A stretch of 12,778 nt of DNA from Bacteroidales bacterium UBA4363 (GTDB lineage Bacteria; Bacteroidota; Bacteroidia; Bacteroidales; Paludibacteraceae), in contig DGSL01000009.1 of assembly GCA_002393965.1 (NCBI GenBank), positions 9,052 to 21,829 on the forward strand, given 5' to 3'. The notes under the pieces were generated by a model that worked only from the letters and a program-made list of their open reading frames with translations, had not been told where the DNA came from and made no database searches. Below are positions 1 through 5,973 of the stretch, piece by piece (positions within the stretch are counted from its first letter, which is position 1; every line of letters begins with the position of its first letter). The position numbers and the translations under genes are program-made.

Positions 1-39
1 AACAAAGAAAAAGGAGCTACATTTTTGATGTAGCTCCTT
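1..39 (-). terminator. Rho-independent terminator downstream of the tRNA remnant
   Basis: A perfect 12-bp stem (11-22 with 28-39) closes a 5-nt loop. Read on the minus strand it is followed by the T-rich stretch TTTCTTTGTT. On the plus strand the following bases (gattttcag) are a poor U-tract, so it serves minus-strand transcription. It lies directly 3' of the tRNA-like sequence at 51-97 and is what one expects of the native tRNA terminator. Confidence 0.85.
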
Positions 40-50
40 GATTTTCAGTG

Positions 51-97
51 TAGACCAGACAGGGCTTGAACCTGGGACCTTCAGATTATGAGTCTGA
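51..97 (-). pseudogene. 3' half of tRNA-Met (CAU anticodon), apparently incomplete
   Basis: Read on the minus strand, bases 97 to 51 give a perfect 5-bp anticodon stem (TCAGA/TCTGA) with loop CTCATAA (anticodon CAU). A variable loop AGGTC follows, then a T-arm with the canonical TTCAAGC loop (4 of 5 stem pairs, one C-U mismatch), a 7-nt acceptor strand CTGGTCT and discriminator A. CCA is not encoded. The 5' half does not follow: upstream there is no canonical D-arm, and no 7-nt strand fully complementary to CTGGTCT. A weak candidate 5' half (a GCCAGTA near 150-157) lies beyond about 34 unrelated bases and could be a decayed remnant or chance. This may be a pseudogene, a tRNA end left by an integration or deletion event, or a very atypical tRNA. 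Anticodon and T-arm are seen directly; the origin is inference. Confidence 0.55.
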
Positions 98-220
98 GGG
101 TCCTAAATGACCGAAAATAAGGAATCGCAAAGCAGAGTCTTATCCTGTTACTGGCAATGGCATGTCGATTGACCGAGTTGCCAAGATAAAAAAGACAGAT
201 TCAGAAGTGTTTGATCTCAG
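98..220. other. Intergenic stretch between tRNA remnant and rpsA promoter
   Basis: I see no convincing gene here. It contains a 6-bp inverted repeat (TGGCAA 152-157, TTGCCA 178-183) and a short TCCT/AGGA palindrome (101-123). Minus-strand reading frames that run into the rpsA 5' region are shadows. If the missing 5' half of the tRNA ever existed, its decayed remains would lie here. Confidence 0.4.
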
Positions 221-252
221 TTTGCAAGGAAGAAAACTTCTTCCTATCTTTG
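221..252 (+). promoter_or_regulatory. rpsA promoter (-33 TTTG / -7 TATCTTTG) with palindromic spacer
   Basis: The sequence matches the Bacteroidota primary-sigma consensus exactly: TTTG at 221-224, a 20-nt spacer, and TATCTTTG at 245-252. Initiation is expected near 258-260, giving a leader of about 46 nt before the rpsA ATG. The spacer is almost filled by an 8-bp perfect inverted repeat, AGGAAGAA (227-234) and TTCTTCCT (238-245), with a 3-nt centre. This could be an operator or simply a structured spacer. Confidence 0.8.
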
Positions 253-305
253 CAGCCGTTTTTTCAACATAATGTCTAATTACTAATTTTTTAAAAACCA
301 AAACA

Positions 306-2165
306 ATGGCTGAAGAAAAAATTGAAAATGAAGTGATCGAGGAGGTTCCGACGGTCAAGGCTGGCGCTCCCGCATCCGTATCGACATCCGACGATTTTGA
401 CTGGGATGCGTATGAAAATGGCGCTTCGGAGAATGCTGAAGACAGAAGCAAACTCGCCGAGGCTTATGACAAGACCCTCAATACGGTCAAGGAAAACGAA
501 GTGGTCGAAGGTACGGTCATTTCGATTAACAAACGTGAAGTTGTTGTCAACATCGGGTTTAAGAGTGACGGTGTCATCCCGATGGGTGAATTCAGATACA
601 ACCCTGACCTGAAGGTAGGAGACAAGGTAGAAGTCTATATCCTCAATCAGGAAGACAAGAAAGGACAGCTCGTCCTTTCACACAAGCAGGCTCGACTGAA
701 CCGCAGCTGGACACGCGTGAACGAGGCGTTGCAGAACGACGAGATCATCAAGGGATTCATCAAGTGCCGCACGAAGGGCGGTATGATTGTCGATGTCTTT
801 GGCATCGAAGCATTCCTTCCTGGTTCACAGATCGATGTCAAGCCAATCCGCGACTACGATATCTTCGTCGGCAAGACGATGGAGTTCAAGGTGGTGAAGA
901 TCAACGAGGAGTTCAAGAACGTTGTCGTTTCGCACAAGGCACTGATCGAGGCAGAACTCGAGGCACAGAAGAAGGAAATTATCTCTCATCTCGAGAAGGG
1001 ACAGGTCCTCGAAGGAACAGTGAAGAACATTACCAACTATGGCGTATTTATCGACCTCGGCGGTGTAGATGGTCTTATCCATATTACCGATCTGAGCTGG
1101 GGACGCGTGAGCCATCCGGAAGAGGTCGTTTCTCTCGACCAGAAGCTGAACGTCGTTATTTTGGACTTCGACGACGAGAAGAAGCGTATCGCTTTGGGTC
1201 TCAAGCAGCTGACCCCACACCCTTGGGACAAGCTCGACGCTGAACTGAAGGTGGGTGACCACGTAAAGGGCAAGGTTGTCGTTATGGCTGACTACGGTGC
1301 GTTCGTAGAAGTGGCTCCAGGTGTCGAAGGTTTGATTCATGTCAGCGAGATGAGCTGGAGCCAGCATCTGCGCAGCGCCCAGGACTTCCTGAAGGTGGGC
1401 GACGAAGTGGAGGCTGTCATCCTGACTCTGGACCGCGAAGAGCGTAAGATGTCCCTCGGAATCAAGCAACTCAAGCCGGATCCATGGGAAAATATTGATA
1501 CCAAATACCCTGTCGGCAGCAAGCACATGGCGAAGGTTCGCAACTTCACCAACTTCGGTATCTTCGTCGAGATCGAAGAGGGCGTGGACGGATTGGTACA
1601 CATCAGCGACCTCTCTTGGACCAAGAAGGTGAAGCACCCTTCAGAGTTCACCCAGCTCGGCGCTGAACTCGAGGTCGTTGTTCTTGACATCGACAAGGAG
1701 AACCGCCGACTCAGCCTCGGACACAAGCAGATCGAAGAGAACCCTTGGGACGTATTCGAACAGGACTACACCGTTGGTTCTATCCACGAGGGTACCATCA
1801 TCGAGATGCAGGACCGCGGTGCTGTCATCGAACTGAAGGATGGCGTAGAAGGCTTTGCAACGCCTAAGCACCTCGTTAAGGAAGACGGTACGACGGCTAA
1901 GGTGAACGAGAAACTTGAGTTCAAGGTGATCGAGTTCAACAAGGACGCTAAGCGAATCATCCTTTCTCACAGCCGCATCAAGGAAGATGCTGACCGCATC
2001 GCTAATGGTGAGGAGCCGCTGACAAAGGAAAACAAGCCGGGCAAGTCTCGTGCCAAGAAGGAGTCCTCTCCACTTCAGAACCAGAATATCGAAAAGACCA
2101 CTCTGGGCGACATCGACGCTCTGCAGCAGTTGAAGGACCAGCTGTCCGGCAACGACGCGAAGTAA
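306..2165 (+). CDS. rpsA: 30S ribosomal protein S1
   Basis: This 619-residue protein binds mRNA on the small ribosomal subunit and helps recruit and unfold transcripts during translation initiation. Six S1/OB-fold repeats are visible at roughly residues 65-128, 146-211, 232-301, 317-388, 403-474 and 489-557. The middle repeats carry the typical G(V/I)F(V/I)-x-GVDGL(I/V)H(I/V)S-LSW pattern. An acidic extension of about 60 residues precedes repeat 1, and a lysine-rich tail (about 560-619) follows repeat 6. The start ATG lies in an A-rich leader without a Shine-Dalgarno sequence, which is normal in Bacteroidota. Codon use is strongly biased (CTC, AAG, GAG), as expected of a highly expressed gene. 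It is monocistronic: a strong promoter at 221-252 and a terminator at 2261-2300. Identification is secure; only the exact repeat boundaries are estimates. Confidence 0.98.
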   Translation: MAEEKIENEVIEEVPTVKAGAPASVSTSDDFDWDAYENGASENAEDRSKLAEAYDKTLNTVKENEVVEGTVISINKREVVVNIGFKSDGVIPMGEFRYNPDLKVGDKVEVYILNQEDKKGQLVLSHKQARLNRSWTRVNEALQNDEIIKGFIKCRTKGGMIVDVFGIEAFLPGSQIDVKPIRDYDIFVGKTMEFKVVKINEEFKNVVVSHKALIEAELEAQKKEIISHLEKGQVLEGTVKNITNYGVFIDLGGVDGLIHITDLSWGRVSHPEEVVSLDQKLNVVILDFDDEKKRIALGLKQLTPHPWDKLDAELKVGDHVKGKVVVMADYGAFVEVAPGVEGLIHVSEMSWSQHLRSAQDFLKVGDEVEAVILTLDREERKMSLGIKQLKPDPWENIDTKYPVGSKHMAKVRNFTNFGIFVEIEEGVDGLVHISDLSWTKKVKHPSEFTQLGAELEVVVLDIDKENRRLSLGHKQIEENPWDVFEQDYTVGSIHEGTIIEMQDRGAVIELKDGVEGFATPKHLVKEDGTTAKVNEKLEFKVIEFNKDAKRIILSHSRIKEDADRIANGEEPLTKENKPGKSRAKKESSPLQNQNIEKTTLGDIDALQQLKDQLSGNDAK

Positions 2166-2260
2166 AAAAGGTCTGATTTTCTTATGCACCCTTGCGGTCG
2201 ACGTTGACATGCAGGTCCGCGATCGGCTGGCGAAACGAAAAGGGAGCATATACTGCACAA

Positions 2261-2300
2261 AAAAACACTTGGGGAAATTCCCAAGTGTTTTTTTATTTTT
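2261..2300 (+). terminator. Rho-independent terminator of rpsA
   Basis: A 13-bp stem (AAAAACACTTGGG at 2261-2273 with its complement at 2280-2292) closes the 6-nt loop GAAATT and runs into a long T tract. It lies about 95 nt after the rpsA stop. The A-rich left arm means it could also work on the minus strand, but no minus-strand gene ends here. Confidence 0.92.
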
Positions 2301-2477
2301 TTAAGGAGCCCTCGCGACTTCTTTTCCCGAACAGAATCCTTTTTAGTTATTTTGGACAATAGTTCATTTTCCTCTCTCTGTTCCTGTTCTATAAGGTGTT
2401 CCTCCGAAAGAACGGCCTGCCTGAAGAAGAGTTTTATTCGGGAAAAAGCATAAAAACAGGAAAAAAAGACAGAAAAG
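2301..2477. other. Non-coding stretch upstream of the OmpA lipoprotein gene
   Basis: There is no gene I can support here; reading frames on the minus strand lack protein-like composition. The only structure is a 10-bp perfect inverted repeat, TTTTCCCGAA (2322-2331) and TTCGGGAAAA (2437-2446), separated by 105 bases. The 92 bases between the rpsA stop and its terminator (2166-2257) also show nothing recognisable. Confidence 0.4.
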
Positions 2478-2508
2478 TATTGTTTGTGAAGATTTTTGCA
2501 TATATTTG
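2478..2508 (+). promoter_or_regulatory. Promoter of the OmpA-family lipoprotein gene
   Basis: A perfect -7 box TATATTTG lies at 2501-2508. The -33 element is less clear: TATTG at 2478-2482 is 18 nt upstream, while an exact TTTG at 2483-2486 is only 14 nt away. Transcription would start around 2515, leaving a leader of about 45 A/T-rich nt before the ATG. Confidence 0.65.
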
Positions 2509-2560
2509 CACTTAATAAACCTAATACGGAAAAATTTAACACTCAATTTTTAAAACAGTT

Positions 2561-3202
2561 ATGAGAAAACTTATCGTAATGTCTATCGCTGCGGTTCTGG
2601 CTCTTGCAGGAACCAGCTGCACTAAGAAAATTTCAGAGGAAGTAGCTGCCACACAGCAGGCTATCAACAAACTTCAGTACGAGCAGAGCCGTCAGGCTGA
2701 GGAGCTCAAGAAGTTGCAGGAGAGCCAGGTTGACAGCATCGATGGTGTTGCTATCAAGGATATCATCTCTGGTCAGCAGTATCAGATCGAGCAGATCAAC
2801 AAACAGCTCACCAAGACTCGCAAGGACCTCTATCAGCATCTCAATGAGGCTGGCGACCTGAAGGGCGGCAACGGCGCTAACGGTGGCAACTTCAAACTCG
2901 GTTCTGCTGTATTGAGCAACGAAGCTAAGGCTACCCTTGACAAAGTAGCAAAGGACGTTAAAGGTGACAGCAATGCATCTGTTGAGATCATCGGCCACAC
3001 CGACAATGTAGGTAGCGACGCAATCAACAAGACCCTTTCTCAGAAGCGTGCTGAGGCTGCTAAGCAGTATCTCGTAGGCAAGGGTGTTGCCGCAAGCCAG
3101 ATCTCTACGAAGGGCGTTGGCGCAAGCAAGCCAATCGTTTGCAACGATGACGAGGCAAGCCGCGCAAAGAACCGTCGTATCGAGGTGATTGTTAAGAAGT
3201 AA
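2561..3202 (+). CDS. OmpA-family peptidoglycan-binding lipoprotein
   Basis: This 213-residue envelope protein probably tethers the outer membrane to peptidoglycan. Residues 1-20 form a lipoprotein signal peptide ending at Cys20; the box reads AGTSC, looser than the proteobacterial consensus. Residues 24-95 are a Gln/Glu/Lys-rich heptad-like region, likely a coiled coil that spans the periplasm. A Gly/Asn-rich linker (101-110) leads into an OmpA C-terminal domain (about 111-213). Its key motifs are HTDNVGS (146-152), NKTLSQKRA (156-164) and the terminal NRRIEV (204-209), the set that binds diaminopimelate in this family. No beta-barrel precedes the domain, so it is a Pal-like lipoprotein and not a porin. 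Codon bias is high, suggesting abundance. It has its own promoter and terminator. I do not assign a gene symbol, because Pal is shorter and lacks this coiled coil. Confidence 0.9.
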   Translation: MRKLIVMSIAAVLALAGTSCTKKISEEVAATQQAINKLQYEQSRQAEELKKLQESQVDSIDGVAIKDIISGQQYQIEQINKQLTKTRKDLYQHLNEAGDLKGGNGANGGNFKLGSAVLSNEAKATLDKVAKDVKGDSNASVEIIGHTDNVGSDAINKTLSQKRAEAAKQYLVGKGVAASQISTKGVGASKPIVCNDDEASRAKNRRIEVIVKK

Positions 3203-3221
3203 TCTCTGACAAATACACCAT

Positions 3222-3258
3222 AAAAAAAGGTCACCCCTGTCGGGTGACCTTTTTTTTA
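3222..3258. terminator. Bidirectional terminator between convergent genes
   Basis: A 9-bp GC-rich stem, AGGTCACCC (3228-3236) with GGGTGACCT (3242-3250), has a 5-nt loop. It is flanked by an A tract on the left and a T tract on the right. It ends the OmpA lipoprotein transcript on the plus strand and is equally well formed for the converging minus-strand gene at 3383-3634. Confidence 0.9.
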
Positions 3259-3300
3259 TGACTCTAAACGAAGTAAGCGGAACGAGAATCAGCGCAGCCT

Positions 3301-3323
3301 CCCCTCTCCCCTCTCCCCTCCCC
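3301..3323 (-). other. G-quadruplex-forming motif
   Basis: The plus strand has four runs of CCCC (3301-3304, 3308-3311, 3315-3318, 3320-3323). The minus strand therefore has four GGGG runs joined by loops of 1, 3 and 3 nt, an ideal intramolecular quadruplex pattern. It lies between the stop codon of the minus-strand gene (3383) and the bidirectional terminator, so it would be in that gene's 3' untranslated region. The pattern is seen directly; folding is inferred. Confidence 0.7.
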
Positions 3324-3382
3324 ATTACTTGGGGATGAAGTGGCATACTGGTCGGACTCAGGACTCTGGAGACTGACAGGAC

Positions 3383-3634
3383 CTATGCATTTTCCGAGTC
3401 AGCGTATCCACCCTCGATGAGCAATTGTCTCGCCCTCTCCGCTTCCACGGACGGGACCATCATCTTGACTCCTCCCAAGGCATTCGTACCGAAGTTGAAC
3501 ACCTGGTTGATGAGCTCGTCGCGCAAAAAAACAGTGATGCCTTCGCTTTCGAGAAAACTTTTAGCAAGATAGGCATCCTGAGGCAGGGTAAATACACGGA
3601 TGCACGTAAAGGTTGATGAGGAAGTGTCTGACAT
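3383..3634 (-). CDS. Small DUF2007-type protein (putative signal-transducing family)
   Basis: This is an 83-residue cytosolic protein with no signal peptide or membrane segment. The sequence, with FTLPQDAYLAKSFLESEGI (residues 15-33), then FLRDE, the conserved NxxFNFGTNALGGVKMMVPS stretch in two parts (about 43-62) and a closing ARQLLIEGGY, matches the DUF2007 domain found in many Bacteroidota proteins. That family is described only as putative signal transducing; it folds like an ACT/PII-type alpha-beta unit and no reaction is known. The gene converges on the OmpA lipoprotein gene and is divergent from glgB. Its leader begins 12 nt upstream of a palindromic repeat (3647-3726). The family call rests on remembered pattern, with no search behind it. 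Confidence 0.8.
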   Translation of the reverse strand: MSDTSSSTFTCIRVFTLPQDAYLAKSFLESEGITVFLRDELINQVFNFGTNALGGVKMMVPSVEAERARQLLIEGGYADSENA

Positions 3635-3646
3635 ACTTTATGGCGT

Positions 3647-3726
3647 TTATTTTCAATAGTCCTTTTTTGAGCCATGGCAAAGTTCAAACAAGTTTGACTT
3701 TGCTCATCTGGCTTAACAAAAAGGTT
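3647..3726. repeat. Palindromic interspersed repeat, copy 1
   Basis: This element of about 80 bp starts with TTTTCAATAG (3650-3659). Its outer arms CCTTTTTTGAGCCA and TGGCTTAACAAAAAGG pair with each other. An inner hairpin (GCAAAGTTCAAAC with GTTTGACTTTGC, one bulged base) sits between them. Outside the inner hairpin it is nearly identical to the copy at 9729-9808, and the two are about 6 kb apart. It sits between divergent genes, 12 bp from the start codon of the minus-strand DUF2007 gene. Confidence 0.85.
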
Positions 3727-3828
3727 GGATTTTATGTGTTTTCTTTAATAGGTAGAGGCGGATGAGAACGGGAAGGGACCGTCGGACTAACGAGGAGAAA
3801 GAAGGGAGAGAAAAGGGAAAATCCAAGT

Positions 3829-3836
3829 CAAAGATA
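3829..3836 (-). promoter_or_regulatory. Candidate -7 box for the minus-strand DUF2007 gene
   Basis: CAAAGATA on the plus strand is TATCTTTG on the minus strand, identical to the rpsA -7 box. No TTTG is present 19-21 nt upstream, so the call rests on one box. If real, the leader of the DUF2007 transcript would be about 185 nt and would contain the whole of repeat copy 1. No exact TAnnTTTG was found for glgB on the plus strand; TATCTTTA at 3881-3888 is the nearest. Confidence 0.35.
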
Positions 3837-3922
3837 TGCAAAATCTTATCGAAAAGGTAGGAATTCAAAATAAATAGGTTTATCTTTAAAGACAATTTTT
3901 TCAGCAAATTGAAAACTTTTTA

Positions 3923-5968
3923 ATGCCCCAACCGACTATGAAAACGCTGAATATTATCAAGAACGACCCGTACCTGCAACCGTTCGAGCAGGCCCTGAAC
4001 GCGCGATACGAGTATGCGCAGAACAAGGAAAAGGAACTCACGGGCGGACGACAGTCGCTGGCTGACTTCGCATCAGGCTATCTCTACTTCGGACTTCATC
4101 GTACGAAGACTCAATGGATCTTCCGAGAATATGCACCTAATGCAACGGAAATCTACCTGATTGGTGATTTCAATAACTGGCAGCAGGGACCGGAATATCA
4201 GTTGAAGAACATCGGTGACGGGGTCTGGGAAATCAAACTCCCGCTGAAGGCGATGCGACATGGCGATCTTTATAAGCTGATGATGCATTGGAGCAGTGGG
4301 TTCGGTGAACGAATCCCTGCATGGGCAACGCGTGTGGTGCAGGATGACTTTACGAAGATATTCAGTGCACAGGTGTGGGCACCTGCCAAGCCGTATGAGT
4401 TCAAACAGAAAAGTTTTAAGCCGAATAAAGCCCCCTTGTTGATATACGAATGCCATATCGGTATGTCGGGCGAGAAAGAAGGCGTATCGACGTACAGCGA
4501 GTTCCGCGAGAATGTCCTTCCACGCGTGAAGAAAGCCGGCTATAACTGCCTCCAGATTATGGCCATTCAGGAACACCCCTACTACGGCTCCTTTGGCTAT
4601 CATGTCAGCAATTTCTTCGCAGCGTCGTCGCGCTTCGGAACTCCCGAGGAGCTGAAGCAGTTGATTGATGAGGCGCATGGGCTGGGCATCGCAGTAATCA
4701 TGGACATCGTGCATTCCCATTCGGTGAAAAACACGAAGGAAGGGTTGGGAATGTTTGACGGAACGCCGTACCTCTATTTCCACGGTGGAGGGCGACGCGA
4801 ACACCCGGCTTGGGATTCTTTGTGTTTCGATTACGGAAAGAACAGTGTCATGCACTTCCTGCTATCGAATTGCAAGTTCTGGCTGGATGAGTATAAGTTC
4901 GATGGATTCCGTTTTGACGGCGTGACTTCCATGCTCTACTACAGCCATGGCCTGGGAGAGAACTTCACATCGTATGCCGACTACTTCAACGGCAATCAGG
5001 ACGGAGACGCGATCTGTTATCTGACTCTGGCCAATAAGACCATCCACGAAGTGAACCCGAACGCGATTACCATAGCTGAAGATATGAGCGGAATGCCGGG
5101 ACTGGCAGCGAAGGTGGAGGACGGAGGTGTCGGTTTTGACTACCGCCTGGCAATGGGTATTCCAGATTTCTGGATCAAGACCATCAAGGAACGTAAAGAC
5201 GAGGATTGGGAAGTCGGACATATCCTCTGGGAACTGACCAACCATCGCAGCGATGAACACACCATCAACTATGCGGAGAGTCACGACCAGGCACTGGTGG
5301 GTGACAAGACCATTATCTTCCGACTGATAGACGCCGACATGTACTGGCACATGTCACGTCTGGTCGATTCGACCTATATGCTGGACCGAGGCATTGCCCT
5401 GCATAAGATGATACGTCTCATCACCGCTTCTACCATCAACGGAGGCTATCTCAATTTCATGGGCAATGAGTTCGGCCATCCGGAATGGATTGATTTCCCT
5501 CGCGAGGGCAACGGATGGAGTTATAAATATGCACGTAGGCAGTGGCACCTGCTCGATGACCACGACCTGAAGTACCACTGGCTCGGAGACTTTGACCGGG
5601 AAATGATAGAACTAATCAAGGACGTGAAGAATTTCCAGGCAACGCCTATTGAACAATACTGGGACAAACAGGACGACCAAGTGCTGGCGTATGGACGTAA
5701 GGATCTGGTGTTTGTTTTCAATTTCAACCCGTCCAAGTCTTTTTCGGACTATGGTATTCTGGTCCCGAAGGGAGCCTATAAGGCTGTTCTCAATACGGAT
5801 AATCCCGACTTTGGCGGATTCGGCCTGACCGATGACAGCATCGTTCATTTCACACAGCCGTCGGACGTCAAAGGCAAGGAATGGTTGCAACTTTATTTGC
5901 CGTCGCGTAGTGCTGTGGTCTTACGTAAGCAGAAACGCCCGGCAGCGTCAAGGAAGAAAGAGGGCTGA
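3923..5968 (+). CDS. glgB: 1,4-alpha-glucan branching enzyme (GH13)
   Basis: This enzyme cuts alpha-1,4-glucan chains and transfers the pieces to O-6 positions, making the branches of glycogen. A CBM48-like N-terminal domain (about residues 60-150, with the REYAPNA and LIGDFNNW motifs) precedes a GH13 barrel and an all-beta C-terminal domain (about 570-681). Conserved regions are all present: DIVHSH 261-266, GFRFDGVTSM 328-337 with nucleophile Asp332, AEDMSG 385-390 with acid/base Glu386, and YAESHDQ 450-456 with Asp455. The motif wording and the 681-residue length match the eukaryote-like GH13 subfamily 8 used by Bacteroidales; the E. coli-type enzyme differs. The ATG at 3923 gives the full N-terminus, but Met6 (3938) is an equally plausible start. 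It is first in a two-gene unit with rarA, 5 nt downstream. Confidence 0.97.
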   Translation: MPQPTMKTLNIIKNDPYLQPFEQALNARYEYAQNKEKELTGGRQSLADFASGYLYFGLHRTKTQWIFREYAPNATEIYLIGDFNNWQQGPEYQLKNIGDGVWEIKLPLKAMRHGDLYKLMMHWSSGFGERIPAWATRVVQDDFTKIFSAQVWAPAKPYEFKQKSFKPNKAPLLIYECHIGMSGEKEGVSTYSEFRENVLPRVKKAGYNCLQIMAIQEHPYYGSFGYHVSNFFAASSRFGTPEELKQLIDEAHGLGIAVIMDIVHSHSVKNTKEGLGMFDGTPYLYFHGGGRREHPAWDSLCFDYGKNSVMHFLLSNCKFWLDEYKFDGFRFDGVTSMLYYSHGLGENFTSYADYFNGNQDGDAICYLTLANKTIHEVNPNAITIAEDMSGMPGLAAKVEDGGVGFDYRLAMGIPDFWIKTIKERKDEDWEVGHILWELTNHRSDEHTINYAESHDQALVGDKTIIFRLIDADMYWHMSRLVDSTYMLDRGIALHKMIRLITASTINGGYLNFMGNEFGHPEWIDFPREGNGWSYKYARRQWHLLDDHDLKYHWLGDFDREMIELIKDVKNFQATPIEQYWDKQDDQVLAYGRKDLVFVFNFNPSKSFSDYGILVPKGAYKAVLNTDNPDFGGFGLTDDSIVHFTQPSDVKGKEWLQLYLPSRSAVVLRKQKRPAASRKKEG

Positions 5969-5973
5969 ACGAG

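Noticed and set aside
825..1637. 270-codon open frame on the minus strand inside rpsA
   Set aside because: It lies wholly antisense to the six-repeat S1 protein, has no promoter or recognisable domain, and its Leu/Asp/His-rich composition is the reverse complement of rpsA's biased codons.
1641..2258. Minus-strand frame covering the rpsA 3' end and part of the following intergenic region
   Set aside because: Most of it is antisense to rpsA, and the part outside (2166-2258) shows no protein family or start signal.
4073..4855. 260-codon open frame on the minus strand inside glgB
   Set aside because: It is antisense to GH13 catalytic regions that are fully conserved in the plus-strand frame, and it shows no motif of its own.
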